From positions 1 to 32,766 of the forward strand of contig JAKLPV010000051.1 in NCBI GenBank assembly GCA_022013685.1: 32,766 nt of DNA, written 5' to 3'. Positions 16,698 through 26,050 of the stretch are shown piece after piece. Source of the stretch: Anaerolineae bacterium (lineage in GTDB: Bacteria; Chloroflexota; Anaerolineae; Anaerolineales; Villigracilaceae). Every line of letters starts with the position of its first letter. Position 1 is the first letter of the stretch. The position numbers were made by a program, and so were the translations under genes. The notes beneath the pieces are model-generated. The model was not told where the DNA came from. It ran no database searches and worked only from the letters and a program-made list of their open reading frames with translations.

Positions 16698-17560
16698 AAC
16701 TCAAAACAATGCTGTCGTACTTGTGGAAAATTGCCCTATGCGCCCTGGCTTTTTATGGCGGCGCCATGTTGGGCGGGATGGTGGCTACCCTGACCGGTCT
16801 GCCTGCACCTGCAATGCCAGCTGGGGCTGATCAGATGGTGTTGGGCCAATATTTGCTGTTAGTGAGCCTGATCCTGGCGATTGCGCTGGCGTTCCTGGCT
16901 CGAAAGTTGGCGGGGGGCTTCCTGTCCCGCTGGTTGGTACTCTCTTTTTTTGTGTGGATCGCCCACGCGGTCAACAACGTGATTGAAGGAGCCATTTTTA
17001 CATCGCTGGCGGCAGCCTCCTTGTTCACAGTGGTGCTATATGGCTTTGCCAGTCTGCTGTGCGGCGCAGCGGTTGCCTGGCTGTTCCCGCCCCCAAGCCG
17101 CGGGGATGGTTTTATTGTTCGCGCCAAAGCATTCTTTGCCCGCTACCATGCCGCGGACTGGGCATGGCGCGCTCTGGCGGCGCTGCTGGCGTCCCCGCTG
17201 ATCTACCTGTCCTTTGGACGCTTGATCGCCCCGCTGGTGACGGATTACTACGCCGAAGGCCTCTTTGGTTTGGAACTGCCTTCCTGGAACCAGATTTTGC
17301 CCATTTTGCTGCTGCGCAGCCTGTTATTTTTGTTGGCCTGCCTGCCGGTGCTGATTTTGTGGCAGGATTCTCAGCGTGGTTTGTTTCTCACCCTGGGGCT
17401 GATTCTCTTCCTGCTGGTGGGCGGGCTGAGTATGCTGCAAGCCTACTGGCTCCCGGCTTCCCTGCGCCTGATCCACAGTCTCGAAATCTTGGCGGATGAA
17501 CTGGTTTATATGGCTGTCCTGCTGGTTTTATTCCGTGCTCCGAATGCTGCCAAGCAATGA
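16694..17560 (+). CDS. Polytopic membrane protein of unknown function
   Basis: A 288-residue very hydrophobic protein with about eight predicted helices (roughly 10-32, 48-67, 76-96, 100-130, 155-178, 200-222, 228-248, 265-283). No CPBP EExxxR motif or other signature is visible. The ribosome site AGGAG sits at 16683-16687. It overlaps the next gene by ATGA, so it is made together with the CPBP-like protein that follows; perhaps the two associate in the membrane. Confidence 0.75.
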   Translation: MKLKTMLSYLWKIALCALAFYGGAMLGGMVATLTGLPAPAMPAGADQMVLGQYLLLVSLILAIALAFLARKLAGGFLSRWLVLSFFVWIAHAVNNVIEGAIFTSLAAASLFTVVLYGFASLLCGAAVAWLFPPPSRGDGFIVRAKAFFARYHAADWAWRALAALLASPLIYLSFGRLIAPLVTDYYAEGLFGLELPSWNQILPILLLRSLLFLLACLPVLILWQDSQRGLFLTLGLILFLLVGGLSMLQAYWLPASLRLIHSLEILADELVYMAVLLVLFRAPNAAKQ

Positions 17561-18282
17561 ATCCAAAAACCTGGAATCCCTGGCTAATGCTGGTCATCCG
17601 CTCGCTGCTTTTCCTGGCATTTCAAGCCGGACTTGCGCTGGCATTCCGCCTGTCTGGTGTCTCTGTGGCCTGGGATGCATCCGCTGCCTGGTGGCCGTTT
17701 GCCATCATCTTCACCGACCTGGCTTGCCTTGGGCTGCTCATCCGCTTTTACAGACAGGAAGGCAAATGCTTCTGGAATATTTTCCGTATCGAGCGGCAAT
17801 TCATCAAACAGGATTTGCTCTTCATGCTCGGTTTCCTCATCATTGGCGGCCCACTCGGTTACCTGCCCAACCTCCTGAGCGCCCGGTGGCTCTTTGGTGA
17901 TCCACAGGTTGCGCTCGATTTGCTGGTGCGTCCCCTGCCGGCCTGGGCAGCGATCACCAGCTTTATGCTTTTTCCCCTTCTGCAAGGATTGGTTGAAATC
18001 CCCACCTACATGCTCTACGCCATGCCGCGCCTCGAAGCACAGGGGATAAGTCCCTGGCTGGCAGTGGCGATGGCAAGTTTTTTCCTGTCATTTCAGCATG
18101 TGTTTGCGCCCTTCCTGCCCGATGGACGCTTTATCACCTATCGTCTGGTGATGTTCCTGCCCTTCGCAGTTTTGATCGCCCTAGTCATGCGCGCCCGCCC
18201 GCGTTTTATGCCGTATATGGCTGTCATCCATGCCCTGATGGATATGTCCGTGGCCGTCATGTTCCTGATGAACCTGCAATAA
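17557..18282 (+). CDS. CPBP-like membrane protein with degenerate active site
   Basis: A 241-residue membrane protein with the outline of the CPBP (Abi) family of intramembrane glutamic endopeptidases. Motif 2 is kept in spirit (FFLSFQH, His181) and motif 3 as HALMD (His225, Asp229). Where motif 1 should read EExxxR, this protein has LVEIPTYMLYAM with one Glu (E147) and no spaced Arg. It may be catalytically inactive or a divergent subclass. It overlaps the upstream membrane protein gene by ATGA and precedes an intact CPBP gene. Confidence 0.6.
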   Translation: MNPKTWNPWLMLVIRSLLFLAFQAGLALAFRLSGVSVAWDASAAWWPFAIIFTDLACLGLLIRFYRQEGKCFWNIFRIERQFIKQDLLFMLGFLIIGGPLGYLPNLLSARWLFGDPQVALDLLVRPLPAWAAITSFMLFPLLQGLVEIPTYMLYAMPRLEAQGISPWLAVAMASFFLSFQHVFAPFLPDGRFITYRLVMFLPFAVLIALVMRARPRFMPYMAVIHALMDMSVAVMFLMNLQ

Positions 18283-18319
18283 CCCCAAGCCTTATTTCCA
18301 CTCCACAAAGGGAAATTCG

Positions 18320-19144
18320 ATGAAAACCATCTCCCCCCTCAAATTCACCCTGGCAACCTTTGCCTTCACCTGGCTGCTGCTTGCCATTGCCATCCTGAGC
18401 GGACAAACCAGCCAGGATTTCCCCGCCATCCTGTTCTACATCATCGGCGGCTGCGGTCCCTCGCTGGTGGCAATCTTCTGCGTGTGGCGCAACTTCAACG
18501 TCGAGCAGCGCCGCGAATTTTGGTCACGCGTCTTCAGCCCGCGCCGCGTCCAACCCATCTGGTGGATCGTCACCCTGATCGCGGTCCCGGCTGCCATACT
18601 GTTGGGCGTCTGGGTCAATGCGCTGCTGGGCGGGATGTTGCCCCAGATGGATTATGTCAAGTTGTTGAAAGCCCAGCCTGCCGAAATCCCCATTTTCATT
18701 ATTATGATGCTGATTGGCGGACCATTGGCCGAGGAACTTGGCTGGCGCGGTCTCCTGCTCGACGCTTTCCAAAAGAAGTGGTCGGTTGCAGTCTCGACCA
18801 TCGTGCTGTTCCTGCTCTGGTGGCTCTGGCACCTGCCTCTGTTCTTCCTGCCTGGCACCACCCAACATGCATGGGGATTATTCACGGATATGTTCTGGCT
18901 CTTCGCGATGAACGTGTTCCTGCTCACCATCCTGATGACGCTGGCACACAACTCCAACAACCGCAGCGTGCTGGCTGCCATCCTGATTCACTTTTCCTAC
19001 AATGTAACACTCAGCTTGCTCGTTCCATACTCCGTCCAAACCTTTGCCTTTATCACCACCTTCCTGGCCCTGCTGGTGGTTGGCATCCTGGCAACGCAGA
19101 AACTCAGTGTGCGCGACATACAGCCTGCTAAACAAAACGCATAA
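18320..19144 (+). CDS. CPBP-family intramembrane metalloprotease-like protein
   Basis: A 274-residue protein with about eight helices and all CPBP motifs: EELGWR (Glu138, Glu139, Arg143), WLWH (His171) and HFSYN (His224, Asn228). Family members cleave membrane proteins (type II CAAX prenyl proteases) or protect against bacteriocins. The ribosome site AAAGGG lies 7 bp before the ATG. It is followed 23 bp later by the ABC ATPase gene. Confidence 0.9.
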   Translation: MKTISPLKFTLATFAFTWLLLAIAILSGQTSQDFPAILFYIIGGCGPSLVAIFCVWRNFNVEQRREFWSRVFSPRRVQPIWWIVTLIAVPAAILLGVWVNALLGGMLPQMDYVKLLKAQPAEIPIFIIMMLIGGPLAEELGWRGLLLDAFQKKWSVAVSTIVLFLLWWLWHLPLFFLPGTTQHAWGLFTDMFWLFAMNVFLLTILMTLAHNSNNRSVLAAILIHFSYNVTLSLLVPYSVQTFAFITTFLALLVVGILATQKLSVRDIQPAKQNA

Positions 19145-19167
19145 GCATTTGATTCGGAGCACTTACA

Positions 19168-20034
19168 ATGAACCTGACCATCTCCCACCTCTCCAAACAA
19201 TACCGCCGCGACTTCTGGGGCCTGCGCGATTTTGACCTGGAACTCAAACCTGGTGTGATCGGCCTGCTCGGCCCGAACGGCGCGGGCAAATCCACGCTGA
19301 TGCGCATGTTGGCGACCATCACCCAGCCCAGCGCCGGGACAATCCACTGGAACGGCGTGGATATCGTCAAGACCCCCGACGTTCTGCGCGCCGTGCTCGG
19401 CTACCTGCCGCAGGATTTCGGCGTTTATCCCAACCTGACCGGGCTGGAATTCCTCGAATACATGGCCGCCATCAAAGGCCTGGACGGCAAGACCGCCCGC
19501 CGCCGCATCGAAGAACTGCTGGTGGTGGTCAATCTTGTCCACGCCGCCAAACGTCCGTTGGGCGGTTATTCGGGCGGGATGAAGCAGCGCGTGGGCATCG
19601 CCCAGGCACTGCTCAACGACCCGCAACTGCTGATCGTGGACGAACCAACTGTCGGTCTCGACCCCGAGGAGCGCGTGCGCTTCCGCAACCTGCTCTCGGA
19701 TTTGTCCGGCGAGCGCATCGTGATTCTCTCCACACACATTGTCTCGGATGTGGAAGCCACCGCCACCGAAATTGTCATCATCAACCAGGGACGCAAACTC
19801 CAGCACGCCGCGCCCGAAAAACTGTTGGCACTGCTGGATGGCAAAGTCTGGCAGTGGGTTATACCCTCCGAAGCATTGCCCGCGCTCAAGGCGAAAGCCC
19901 TTGTCAGCGGCACCCTGCGCCGCGAAAACGGGATACAGGTGCGGGTGGTGAGCGAGTCCGCGCCAGCGCCCGAAGCGGAACGAGTCACTCCCAGCCTGGA
20001 AGATGTCTACCTGCGTGAGGTTACATCTAAATGA
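19168..20034 (+). CDS. ABC transporter ATP-binding protein (ABC-2 type)
   Basis: A 288-residue ATPase with Walker A GPNGAGKST (35-43), signature YSGGMKQRVGIAQAL (134-148), Walker B LLIVDEPTVGLDPEE (154-168) and switch His190 (STHIVSD). The C-terminal extension after about 215 is typical of ABC-2 efflux ATPases related to the CcmA/drug and bacteriocin-exporter type. The stop overlaps the permease start (ATGA). Confidence 0.95.
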   Translation: MNLTISHLSKQYRRDFWGLRDFDLELKPGVIGLLGPNGAGKSTLMRMLATITQPSAGTIHWNGVDIVKTPDVLRAVLGYLPQDFGVYPNLTGLEFLEYMAAIKGLDGKTARRRIEELLVVVNLVHAAKRPLGGYSGGMKQRVGIAQALLNDPQLLIVDEPTVGLDPEERVRFRNLLSDLSGERIVILSTHIVSDVEATATEIVIINQGRKLQHAAPEKLLALLDGKVWQWVIPSEALPALKAKALVSGTLRRENGIQVRVVSESAPAPEAERVTPSLEDVYLREVTSK

Positions 20035-21593
20035 AAACCATCAACATCATCTACCACCTGGCGCGCGCCGATTTCCTTGAGCGGACACGCCGCTATAGTT
20101 TTCTGATCATGCTCGGGCTGGTGATGTGGCTGGGTTACGCCGCCGCCAGCGGGCAAATGATTATGCGGATTTACCCCGACTACACCGGCGAGCCGAATTC
20201 GGCCTGGGTGGGCACGCTGATGGCGCTGACGGTCACGTTTTTCCTGGGCTGGTTCGGGTTTTATCTCATCAAAGGCTCGGTGGCGCGCGATTACGACACC
20301 GGCGTGGGGCAAATCATGGCCACCACCCCGCTCACCCGCCCGTTGTACATGATCGGCAAGTGGCTGAGCAACTTCGCCGTGCTGGGCGTGCTGATTCTGA
20401 TCCTGATGGCGGCGGGCATCCTGATGAACCTGCTCATCGGCACCCCGCTCGACCTGTGGGCGCTGCTCGCCCCGCTAGTCATCATTGCGCTGCCTTGCAT
20501 GGCGCTCATCGCCGCCTTCGCGGTGCTGTTTGAAAGCATCGGCTGGCTGCGCGGCGGCTTTGGCAACGTAGTTTACTTCCTGGCTTTCCTGCTGCTGGTC
20601 ATTCCCGCCATTGAAACGCCCGCCTACGTGCCGCTGCTCGACGTGCTCGGTTTCCGGCTCATCGGCGACAGCGTCGCCCGCGCCGCGCAAGCCATTTATC
20701 CAGAAAGCAGTGGCGCGTTCACCTTCACCATCACGGTGCTGGATAATCCCAAGATTTTTCCCTTCCCCGGCATCGCCTGGACACCCGACGTGGTGCTGTG
20801 GCGCAGCGTGATTTTCTTTTTGGGGATGTCCACCGCCGTGCTTTCATCCGTTTTCTTTGACCGCTTTAACCCCTCGCGCCTGCTCCCGCTAAAAAAGCAG
20901 ACAGAACCTAAGCCACAGCCTGCTTCCTTTATAGAAGCGATTGCCAGCCCAAACCCTGAGCCTGTCGAAGGGCATCTCACCCCGCTCCCTGCCACCCGCC
21001 CCGTTTTCCGTTTCGACGCGCTTTTCATCGCCGAACTGAAACTGCTCCTGAAGGGACAGCGCTGGTGGTGGTATGCCCTCGCCGCGGGATTGGCCATCGC
21101 CCAATTCACCAACGAACCGGAAATTACCCACATCCTGCTGGTGGTTTCCTGGCTCTGGCCGATCCTGCTCCTGAGCGGAGTCGGCAGCCGCGAGTCGCGC
21201 CACAACACCCGCCAGATGGTTTTCTCCGCCCCGCGCCCCGTGCTGACCCAACTTCCCGCCGCCTGGCTTTCCGCCTTCACCCTCATCGCGCTGACCGGTT
21301 CGGGAGCATTCGTCAAATTCCTGGCGCTGGGCGATACCCACAGCCTGCTGGCCTGGCTGACAGGCGCAGCCTTCATCCCCTCGCTGGCGCTGACCTTTGG
21401 CATCCTGACCGGTTCCAGCAAAACCTTTGAAATCGTCTTCGTGGTCTGGATGTATCTCATCCTGCAAAGAGTCCCCACGCTGGATTTTGTGGGCATCACT
21501 CCCAACAGCCCCTGGCAGACCTACCTCGGACTGTCCATCGTCCTGCTGACTGTCTCCGTCCTGGCGCGGCAATGGCAAATCAAAAGCCGGTAA
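20031..21593 (+). CDS. ABC transporter permease (ABC-2 type, two membrane halves)
   Basis: A 520-residue permease coupled to the ATPase by ATGA. The first half (about 20-285) has six predicted helices and an extracytoplasmic loop around 195-250. A hydrophilic Pro/Lys-rich linker (about 288-325) follows, then a second membrane half (about 343-517). The linker contains PNPEPVEG, the translation of an interspersed DNA repeat (see 20954-20972). Two-half layout is known in ABC-2 permeases fused in one chain. The substrate is unknown; the CPBP and GNAT neighbours suggest export of a modified small molecule or peptide, or self-protection. Confidence 0.88.
   Translation: MKTINIIYHLARADFLERTRRYSFLIMLGLVMWLGYAAASGQMIMRIYPDYTGEPNSAWVGTLMALTVTFFLGWFGFYLIKGSVARDYDTGVGQIMATTPLTRPLYMIGKWLSNFAVLGVLILILMAAGILMNLLIGTPLDLWALLAPLVIIALPCMALIAAFAVLFESIGWLRGGFGNVVYFLAFLLLVIPAIETPAYVPLLDVLGFRLIGDSVARAAQAIYPESSGAFTFTITVLDNPKIFPFPGIAWTPDVVLWRSVIFFLGMSTAVLSSVFFDRFNPSRLLPLKKQTEPKPQPASFIEAIASPNPEPVEGHLTPLPATRPVFRFDALFIAELKLLLKGQRWWWYALAAGLAIAQFTNEPEITHILLVVSWLWPILLLSGVGSRESRHNTRQMVFSAPRPVLTQLPAAWLSAFTLIALTGSGAFVKFLALGDTHSLLAWLTGAAFIPSLALTFGILTGSSKTFEIVFVVWMYLILQRVPTLDFVGITPNSPWQTYLGLSIVLLTVSVLARQWQIKSR
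20954..20972 (+). repeat. Interspersed repeat CCCTGAGCCTGTCGAAGGG inside a coding sequence
   Basis: The 19-bp sequence CCCTGAGCCTGTCGAAGGG matches a short repeat that recurs widely in many bacterial genomes (often seen as CCTTCGACAGGCTCAGG). Here it sits in frame in the linker of the permease and translates to NPEPVEG. It is the only clear copy I saw in the window. It looks like a REP-like element that inserted in a tolerant linker. Confidence 0.6.
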
Positions 21594-21615
21594 ATTCTAC
21601 GAAAGCGAGAAAATT

Positions 21616-22686
21616 ATGCAACCATCTACCCCTGTACCCTTGAAAACCAACTGGCCGCACGTCGCCTGGTTTCTTGGCCTGACCTTTGGCCTGACCTGGC
21701 TGGTAGATTTGGCGCTGTACTTGAGCGGCGGATTGAGCAACCCCGCCACCATGTTACTCCTGCAATTCCAGATGCTCCTGCCGGCCTTCTCGGCCATGTT
21801 CTTGGGCGCTTTTTTCTTCAAGGAAAGCCCCATCTATCACCGAACCAACCACAGGACTTCACGTTGGTTTGTCTACTTTTACCTTTTACTCACCTTTTTA
21901 TACCTGCTCGGTGCCATCGCCGGTTTAGTACAGCCCGGCCAGGCTGCGATGCTCAGTTCACTGCTGCTCATCCCAAATGTGCTTGGCTTGATCCTGCTGG
22001 TTGTGCTCCGGCTGGCAGGCGGGAAAGATGCTTTTGCTGGCGCAGGGCTGGGAGGTGGCAAAGCGCGCGTGTGGCTGCTCTATGGGCTTGGACTGGTTGC
22101 CTTCTACGGTTTCCAGACTTTCCTCAACTATATTTTCAAACTGGGACAGGTGGTTGACCTGCAAACAGCCTTCCCGCAATTGGCCGCCGCCGACCTGCCC
22201 GCTGCGGCGCTGCTGCCCATTATGGCGCTCAATACCGTTATTATTGGCCCATTCCTTGGGCTGATCATCGCCTTTGGCGAGGAGTATGGCTGGCGCGGCT
22301 ACCTGCAAACCGAGTTGACTCGCCTGGGACGCGTCCGTGGCGTCTTCCTGCTAGGTGTTATCTGGGGTATCTGGCATTGGCCGGTCATCTGGATGGGCTA
22401 CAACTTCCCCGGCCAGCCGGTGCTTGGGTCGCTGGCGATGGTGGCACTGGGAATCATCTTCGCGTATTTCTTTGCCTACAGCGTGTTCAAATCGCAGGGT
22501 GTCTGGACAGCCGCTTACTTGCACGCGCTCAACAACCAGACCCTGAGTTTTTTCTTTATGGCTGTGTACGCGCCCACCAACATTCTTTTCTCTTTTGGAG
22601 CAGGTTGGCCGGGGTTGGCGCTCGGCGCGATCGTTGTTCTCTTCATCCTGCGCGACCCGGTCTGGAAAATGATTGATAGCGAATAA
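21616..22686 (+). CDS. CPBP-family intramembrane metalloprotease-like protein
   Basis: A 356-residue protein, the longest CPBP member here, with about ten helices. Motifs are GEEYGWRGYL (Glu222, Glu223, Arg227), WGIWH (His254) and LHALNN (His303, Asn307). It starts 22 bp after the permease gene with GAAAGCGAGAAA just upstream. Its position next to the ABC pair suggests a shared operon. Confidence 0.92.
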   Translation: MQPSTPVPLKTNWPHVAWFLGLTFGLTWLVDLALYLSGGLSNPATMLLLQFQMLLPAFSAMFLGAFFFKESPIYHRTNHRTSRWFVYFYLLLTFLYLLGAIAGLVQPGQAAMLSSLLLIPNVLGLILLVVLRLAGGKDAFAGAGLGGGKARVWLLYGLGLVAFYGFQTFLNYIFKLGQVVDLQTAFPQLAAADLPAAALLPIMALNTVIIGPFLGLIIAFGEEYGWRGYLQTELTRLGRVRGVFLLGVIWGIWHWPVIWMGYNFPGQPVLGSLAMVALGIIFAYFFAYSVFKSQGVWTAAYLHALNNQTLSFFFMAVYAPTNILFSFGAGWPGLALGAIVVLFILRDPVWKMIDSE

Positions 22687-22747
22687 TCCCCTATCCTGGG
22701 CTAATCCATCCGGTTAGCGCCAGGCAGTGCGGAAAGCATAAAACTAT

Positions 22748-23698
22748 ATGACTTACAAACTCGTCCCATTTACTCAGGAACATCTTCAACCAGCCGTTGA
22801 ATTATTTACCCAACGCTATCGGGCGGAGCAAGCGGACAGCCCCTGCCTGCCATCCCGGGTACTGGATGATCCGGACTGGATCAAGGCGGCCTTACGAACC
22901 AAACTTGATAATCCAGGTGTTGCGGTCATTGAACAAGGTCAATTGCTGGCTTACATGGTTACCAGTGCTCAATTCTCAAAGAAAGGACAGCAGGCTGCCT
23001 TTGTTCAAGAATATTGTCACAGCGCCATCCCCAACCGGAAACAGGAGTTGTATCAACGAATGTATCAATCCCTGGCGCAGGAATGGGTGAACAAGCATAT
23101 TCATCTCCACCTGATCGGACACTTTGCGCACGATGCGTTGCTTCAAGAAACACTATATCAAATCGGATTTGGTGCGCTCGTTACAGAACGGCTGAGGGAT
23201 TGCTCCGCCATTGATGTGGGTCCAGATCAAACGATCAAGCAAGAGCAAGATGTCAGCAAACTTCTCGATCTGCACCTCGAGCATATTCACTACTATCCCG
23301 GCTCTCCAATTTTTACCGCGCGCTCTGCAGACCGACATTCTGCCCTGGCTGATTTGGAATCGCATGCGCAAAATGGAGATGTGTTTTTCGTTACCTATGA
23401 GCGGGATGAACCCTGCGCTTACCTGATCGTTGGGGAGTCCGCCATCGGCGCGGAAGGTTTTCTCCTTCAGGAAACGAATACGGCGCAAGTTAAATCAGCA
23501 TACGCCCGGACAGGAATGCGCGGAAAAGGAATTGGGAAAGCCCTGTTGTGGCATGCTATTGAGTGGTCAAAAAACCGAGGCTATGAACGCCTCTTTGTCG
23601 AACATGAAACAGCGAATCTCACCGGGAGCGCTTTTTGGTCCCGGTATTTCGCCCCGTATCTTTATTTTTCAATGCGTTACGTTGATAATCGTCTGTAA
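22748..23698 (+). CDS. GNAT-family N-acetyltransferase (two-domain)
   Basis: A 316-residue protein whose C-terminal half has the acetyl-CoA pyrophosphate loop MRGKGIGKALL (257-267) with a following WHAIEWSKNRGY helix and a late FWSRYFAP strand, as in GNAT enzymes. The N-terminal half looks like a second, degenerate GNAT fold, so it may be a tandem or pseudo-dimeric member. The substrate is not predictable. It starts 61 bp after the CPBP gene. Confidence 0.85.
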   Translation: MTYKLVPFTQEHLQPAVELFTQRYRAEQADSPCLPSRVLDDPDWIKAALRTKLDNPGVAVIEQGQLLAYMVTSAQFSKKGQQAAFVQEYCHSAIPNRKQELYQRMYQSLAQEWVNKHIHLHLIGHFAHDALLQETLYQIGFGALVTERLRDCSAIDVGPDQTIKQEQDVSKLLDLHLEHIHYYPGSPIFTARSADRHSALADLESHAQNGDVFFVTYERDEPCAYLIVGESAIGAEGFLLQETNTAQVKSAYARTGMRGKGIGKALLWHAIEWSKNRGYERLFVEHETANLTGSAFWSRYFAPYLYFSMRYVDNRL

Positions 23699-23783
23699 CT
23701 TCTGGAGCAAAGATTGAGCACAACCTTTTTCACCGGGTTGGTTGCGGTTGGCGGTTATCGCTGCTGCTGGCGAAGGAGTAAGC

Positions 23784-24668
23784 ATGAAAAAAAACATATT
23801 TAAAAGAAGGGCCATCCTTTACCTGGCGATTTTGTACGCCTTTTTATTCATCGGCTGGCTGCTCGCAGTTCTCCTGCCCGAACCGTACAATCAAACCGCC
23901 TATCTCGGCTTGTGGGGCGCGTTCAGTGTGCTGCCGGTGCTGGCAACTTTCCTGACGCGCGCCATCACGCGCGATAAATCGCCCTGGTATCTCAAGCCCA
24001 ACTTTCGTCAGAGTTGGAAAACCTATCTTTTCGCCGCGCTGGCCCCCGGCCTTGCCATCTTCCTGAGCGGATTGCTCTACTTCCTGCTCTTTCCCCAGGA
24101 TTTGGACCTGACCGCCCGCAACCTGGTGGCGCAGTACGGACAATTTGGCGCACCTGAAAACCTGCTGCTGACACCCCAAACCATCCTCCTGGTGGGGATT
24201 GCTTTCATCTTCATCTCGCCGCTGGTTTTGCCGGTGCATCTCTTTGCCCTGGGCGAAGAGATTGGCTGGCGCGGCTACCTGCTGCCTAACCTGCTGAAAC
24301 TGATCAGTCCGCGCAAAGCCACCCTGCTCCACGGTGTGTTATGGGGGCTGGCGCACGCCCCGCTGATTTATTTCGGCTTTAACTATGGCTCGGGCTATTG
24401 GCGCGCGCCGTGGAGCGGCATCCTGATGATGACCCTCGTCTGCGTTGTGCTGGGAACCTGGCTGGCCTACGTCACCATTCAGTCGCAGAGCATCCTTCCG
24501 GCGGTTATTTTGCATGGTGCAGGAAATGTCATCGGCGAACTGCCGGTTTTGTTCTCGTTTTTGAGCCTCAGCCCCTTGATTGGGCCAAATCCGACTGGCA
24601 TCGTCGGGATGAGCGGTCTGATTGTTGGGGCAGTCATCTTATTTGCCAGATTGCCGAGGTGTAAATGA
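23784..24668 (+). CDS. CPBP-family intramembrane metalloprotease-like protein
   Basis: A 294-residue protein with CPBP motifs LGEEIGWRGYL (Glu158, Glu159, Arg163), WGLAH (His191) and LHGAGN (His244, Asn248). I start it at the ATG at 23784 because GAAGGAG lies just upstream (23772-23778); the in-frame ATG at 23742 would add 14 residues of unlikely sequence. The stop overlaps the ligase start (ATGA), so protease and ligase are translationally coupled. Confidence 0.92.
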   Translation: MKKNIFKRRAILYLAILYAFLFIGWLLAVLLPEPYNQTAYLGLWGAFSVLPVLATFLTRAITRDKSPWYLKPNFRQSWKTYLFAALAPGLAIFLSGLLYFLLFPQDLDLTARNLVAQYGQFGAPENLLLTPQTILLVGIAFIFISPLVLPVHLFALGEEIGWRGYLLPNLLKLISPRKATLLHGVLWGLAHAPLIYFGFNYGSGYWRAPWSGILMMTLVCVVLGTWLAYVTIQSQSILPAVILHGAGNVIGELPVLFSFLSLSPLIGPNPTGIVGMSGLIVGAVILFARLPRCK

Positions 24669-26047
24669 CCTCCTTCAACCCCCTCTCCATTGCCTTTGAC
24701 GCCTGGCGCGTGACACGCGGCGGTTCGCTCCTGCTCGCCCGTCGTCAGCAGGAACGCCTGGCCGAACTGGTGGCTTTTGCCCGCGCCCATTCGCGGTTTT
24801 ATGCTGAAAAATATCGTGGCCTGCCTGAAACCATCACGAACGCGCGCCAACTGCCACCCGTCACCAAACTCGAATTGATGGAGCACTTCGATGAAGTTGT
24901 CACCGACCCTGACGTGCGAAAAACCGGCGTGGAAGCCTTCCTCGCCGATCAAAGCACCATTGGTCAAGCCTACCTCGACCGCTACATGGTTTGGACAACC
25001 TCCGGCACCACCGGCACGCCGGGAATTTTTCTCGAGGACAAAGCCTGGGACACCGTTATAACCGCCGTTAACCTGACCCGCATCGGGCTTGAATGGTACA
25101 CGCCCGAGGTTATCCGTGGAATGCTGAAACGCGGCGGCATGACCGCGGCAGTCTTTGCCGGGAATGGACACTTTTTGGGCGTCTCGATGATTGAACGCCA
25201 GCGCCGTTCGCGCGCTTCCCGCGCCCGTTCCATGCACCTGATTCCGGTCACATTGCCCATACCCGAAATCGTCCAGCGCCTAAACGAACTCCAACCGGCT
25301 ATGTTCAGCGGTTATGCCAGCGCGCTGGCTTTGCTGGCACAGGAACAACTGGCCGGGAGGCTAAAAATCCAGCCATCTATTGTGGTCAGTTCTGCCGAGC
25401 CGCTATCCGATGAAAACCGGGCGCTGATTCAGCAGGCATTTGGGGTCCCGCCGCGCAATAATTACAGTTGTTCGGAGGGCGGCGTGATGGGCTATGAGTG
25501 CCACCAGGGGAATATGCACCTGAACACCGATTGGGTCTTGTTCGAGCCGGTGGACGAGAACTATCAGCCGGTCACGCCGGGACAATTCTCCAGCCGGGTG
25601 TTGATTACCAACCTGGCTAACCGCGTCATGCCCATCATCCGCTATGAGTTGGGCGACCGCGTCAGCCTTGACCCTGAACCGTGTAACTGCGGTATCACCC
25701 TCCCGGTGGTCAACGTCGAAGGCCGCACCGATGAAATCCTGCGTTTTGAATCGGCCAACGGGCAAACCATCCCCGTCCTGCCGCTGGCGTTGTGGGCGAT
25801 CATCAAAGAGACGCCGGGCGTTTTGCGCTTCCAGGCCATCCAGACCGCGCCGGGGGCGTTGAAAATTCGGCTCGAAACGAAACCGTTCGCGGATAGGGTG
25901 GAAACCTGGGATAAAGTCGAAGCCCGGGTACGAGAGTATCTCCAAAAGCAGGGGCTGGGCAATGTCACCATCATCCGCGCTACTGAAGCGCCTATGCGCG
26001 ATCCCAAAAGCGGGAAATTCCGCAACGTCTGGACTGAGAAAGGATAA
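24665..26047 (+). CDS. PaaK-like adenylate-forming ligase
   Basis: A 460-residue AMP-forming enzyme of the phenylacetate-CoA ligase (PaaK) branch. It has the ATP-binding loop TTSGTTGTPG (111-120), the YSCSEGG motif (267-273), IRYELGD (325-331), EPCNCG with paired Cys340/Cys342, and VEGRTDEIL (351-359). These enzymes activate aryl or acyl acids to AMP esters and usually pass them to CoA or a carrier protein. No carrier protein, ketosynthase or peptide synthetase is nearby. Its coupling to a CPBP gene is unusual. Confidence 0.88.
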   Translation: MTSFNPLSIAFDAWRVTRGGSLLLARRQQERLAELVAFARAHSRFYAEKYRGLPETITNARQLPPVTKLELMEHFDEVVTDPDVRKTGVEAFLADQSTIGQAYLDRYMVWTTSGTTGTPGIFLEDKAWDTVITAVNLTRIGLEWYTPEVIRGMLKRGGMTAAVFAGNGHFLGVSMIERQRRSRASRARSMHLIPVTLPIPEIVQRLNELQPAMFSGYASALALLAQEQLAGRLKIQPSIVVSSAEPLSDENRALIQQAFGVPPRNNYSCSEGGVMGYECHQGNMHLNTDWVLFEPVDENYQPVTPGQFSSRVLITNLANRVMPIIRYELGDRVSLDPEPCNCGITLPVVNVEGRTDEILRFESANGQTIPVLPLALWAIIKETPGVLRFQAIQTAPGALKIRLETKPFADRVETWDKVEARVREYLQKQGLGNVTIIRATEAPMRDPKSGKFRNVWTEKG

Positions 26048-26050
26048 ACC

